NCBI RefSeq assembly: GCF_015234305.1
Contig: NZ_JADGMI010000007.1
Span: 105,227 to 169,226 of the forward strand
DNA from: Superficieibacter sp. 1612_C1
GTDB taxonomy: Bacteria; Pseudomonadota; Gammaproteobacteria; Enterobacterales; Enterobacteriaceae
DNA: 64,000 nt
Direction: 5' to 3'
Positions 62,690 through 64,000 of this stretch are shown piece by piece. How positions within the stretch are numbered: position 1 is the first letter of the stretch; the number at the start of each line of letters is the position of its first letter. Under the pieces are notes generated by a model that made no database searches, was not told the DNA's origin, and saw only the letters and a program-made list of their open reading frames with translations. The position numbers were made by a program, and so were the translations under genes.

Positions 62690-63940
62690 TTATTCCTGAG
62701 AAACTACCTGAGCTTTCAAATCGTTAACTGTGTTTTGCAGGTCGTTGATCTGGTCTTCCATTGCCTGCATAGCCATTGTCATTTTTGCCATCATTGCCAC
62801 GGTGTCCAGGCTAAACGCTTTTGTCGGGTCGAGTTCATCACCTTCCGCCAACCCTTCACCTTCGACACACTCCGGGCTGACCTCTTTCAGATCATTAGCG
62901 ATGAATCCAAGCTTTGTGTCAGATTCCGGGATTAAACCGTCGCCACGCGCCTTGAATTTAAAAGTGGCCGTGGCCCACTGCATTACTTCACCCAGCGCTA
63001 CCAGACGAGCTTTTTTCGGCGTGTATTTGATTAACTTCTTAAGCTCTCGATCTGACGATGATTGCATAGCAAGGAAGCCGATAGTCGAGCTATCGACGTA
63101 TAGCCCCATCTTTGCGGTGCTTTCCCAGCCCATTGACCAAAGATTTCCGGTGGCCTGACTATTATTCCCCACTCCCTTTCGTGAAGCGTAGCCCCTCACC
63201 GAATCAGTACGGCCATTGTTATAAATGCCATCCCCATCAATAAGCAGCACGTCAAAGGTACTTCCAACCTTTATAACCATCGAGTTATCAGCATAGGATC
63301 TAAGTGATGTTTTACCTTCACGTATCCAGACCTCTCCCCCGAGGATCGGGTCGATAAGTGCGAGCTTTTTCTTGGTGGTTACGTCATATGCGCCCCACGT
63401 CTGATCGTTAATAAAAAGATACTTATCGTGGGCAACATTCCAAATCTGCGCCTCTTTACCGCTCTGAGTTATAGCGCCAGGGATTATCGGCCACCACGCG
63501 CCGTAGGTTACTGTTCCGTTTGATTGCGCGACGCCTGTTCTCAGCCAGAAAATATCTTTGTTGTAAGGGAAATAAATTTGCGTACAACCATTAACACTGT
63601 TGGCTGCGTTACTCATCACCATGAGAGAGCCGGCCGTATTTTCAGGGTAATGGCGGGCCGTTGTCGCATTTGCGGTCATCGGCTGGTACCAGAATCCTTC
63701 CTGACTGCCGTTAACGGCATCCAGATCCTGAGTACCCAGTGTCCCTCTCTGTTTGAATGTACCGACCGTGGCCGCCATCATTTTGGCCCACGTTGCCGCC
63801 GCGAACGTGGAACCGTCGGCGCGGGTGATAGTCACGTCGCCGTTACCGTTAAACAGTTTGTCCTGGTTCTGGATGTCGAGCTGGGCAAGCTGAAGAATCT
63901 TTGTCAGTCCTGCAGCCAGTTCATCGGAAATAGTTGCCAT
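62690..63940 (-). CDS. Phage tail fibre with pyocin-knob and S74 chaperone domains
   Basis: This 416-residue tail fibre starts with a phage collar-type N-terminus (LAQLDIQNQDKLFNGNGDVTITRADGSTFAAATWAKM). Next come a pyocin-knob-like region (about 65-150; TQDLDAVNGSQEGFWYQPMT and WLRTGVAQSNGTVTYGAWWPI) and a C-terminal intramolecular chaperone/peptidase S74 domain (about 290-400; SSDRELKKLIKY and LGFIANDLKEVSPECV). The S74 unit trimerises the fibre and cuts itself off at the Ser-Asp pair. It determines host binding. It lacks the usual tfa gene beside it. Confidence 0.88.
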   Translation of the reverse strand: MATISDELAAGLTKILQLAQLDIQNQDKLFNGNGDVTITRADGSTFAAATWAKMMAATVGTFKQRGTLGTQDLDAVNGSQEGFWYQPMTANATTARHYPENTAGSLMVMSNAANSVNGCTQIYFPYNKDIFWLRTGVAQSNGTVTYGAWWPIIPGAITQSGKEAQIWNVAHDKYLFINDQTWGAYDVTTKKKLALIDPILGGEVWIREGKTSLRSYADNSMVIKVGSTFDVLLIDGDGIYNNGRTDSVRGYASRKGVGNNSQATGNLWSMGWESTAKMGLYVDSSTIGFLAMQSSSDRELKKLIKYTPKKARLVALGEVMQWATATFKFKARGDGLIPESDTKLGFIANDLKEVSPECVEGEGLAEGDELDPTKAFSLDTVAMMAKMTMAMQAMEDQINDLQNTVNDLKAQVVSQE

Positions 63941-63949
63941 ATTTTTTCC

Positions 63950-64000
63950 TTAATCATAAATACTGAGATTGAAAACAGTCATCGGGCTTAACGCATTTGC
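63950..64000 (-). CDS. 3' end of a phage gene upstream of the tail fibre
   Basis: A 16-codon reading ends at TAA 63952-63950, nine bases before the tail fibre start (63940), and its last codons overlap the AAGGA ribosome binding site of that gene. Close spacing suggests a structural gene cotranscribed with the fibre. The rest is outside the window, so the product is unknown. Confidence 0.4.
   Translation of the reverse strand, partial: ANALSPMTVFNLSIYD

Larger units (their letters stand above)
56473..64000. mobile_element. Prophage right-arm end integrated at icd (continues beyond window)
   Basis: The region starts with a duplicated icd 3' end and leads to a tail fibre gene at 62690-63940, the order seen near the icdC end of e14 (tail fibre, cargo, icd fragment). 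Between are cargo genes: TauE permease and AraC regulator, ars genes, and an AriR-like protein. Integrase, replication and capsid genes are not in view and should lie further right. Whether the phage is intact cannot be judged here. Confidence 0.75.

Overview
The window is a chromosomal segment of an enterobacterium of the E. coli/Salmonella/Citrobacter group. Most proteins match E. coli K-12 proteins over their whole length, and the run from the chb operon to yeaH follows the K-12 gene order. Three things argue against E. coli itself: two tandem chb operons, a yajD-type gene next to pncA, and yeaO/yoaF lying close to an icd attachment site. The last fits my memory of the Salmonella/Citrobacter arrangement. 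Citrobacter is my best guess, and it is an inference. I saw no rRNA, tRNA or CRISPR array.

Layout. (1) 1-9750: two consecutive chitobiose (chb) operons on the minus strand. The left copy is cut by the window edge inside chbF. The right copy is complete (chbBCARFG). (2) 9760-23350: a conserved backbone of osmE, nadE, cho, ves, spy, the arginine succinyltransferase operon astCADBE, xthA-nudG, ynjH and gdhA. Recognisable control sites include a LexA box at cho, BaeR- and CpxR-like boxes at spy and a sigma-54 promoter at ast. (3) 23357-27001: an inserted sugar-acid module made of a LysR regulator, an enolase-superfamily sugar-acid dehydratase and an MFS transporter broken by an in-frame stop. (4) 27130-43629: backbone of topB-selD, ydjA, sppA, ansA-pncA, a YajD-type HNH protein, yeaC, msrB, gapA-yeaD, yeaE, mipA and yeaG-yeaH. 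(5) 43661-53615: a more variable stretch with a methyltransferase, yeaL, nimT, a CTP-synthase-like amidotransferase, DUF523 and DUF488 (yeaO) proteins, yoaF, the 24-residue yoaJ, a Cys-rich copper-storage-like protein, an overlapping three-gene operon (ABM domain, ACT-like, ArsR-type) and an MscS channel.

(6) 53775-56450 is the most interesting part. An IS200 element lies next to a gene for a 537-residue protein with an N-terminal membrane anchor, long coiled coils, a DUF4041 domain and a C-terminal T5orf172/GIY-YIG nuclease domain. This is the architecture of the recently described SNIPE anti-phage nuclease, which is thought to cut phage DNA as it enters the cell. Near-identical terminator hairpins bracket the gene, as if it had been inserted as a cassette behind icd.

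(7) 56473-64000: a 3'-terminal fragment of icd, the classic attachment site of e14/phage 21-type elements, marks one end of a prophage that continues to the right past the window. Its end region carries cargo: a TauE/SafE permease with a divergent AraC regulator, a complete arsenic resistance cluster (arsH divergent from arsRBC), an AriR/YmgB-like small protein, and then a tail fibre with a self-cleaving S74 chaperone domain.
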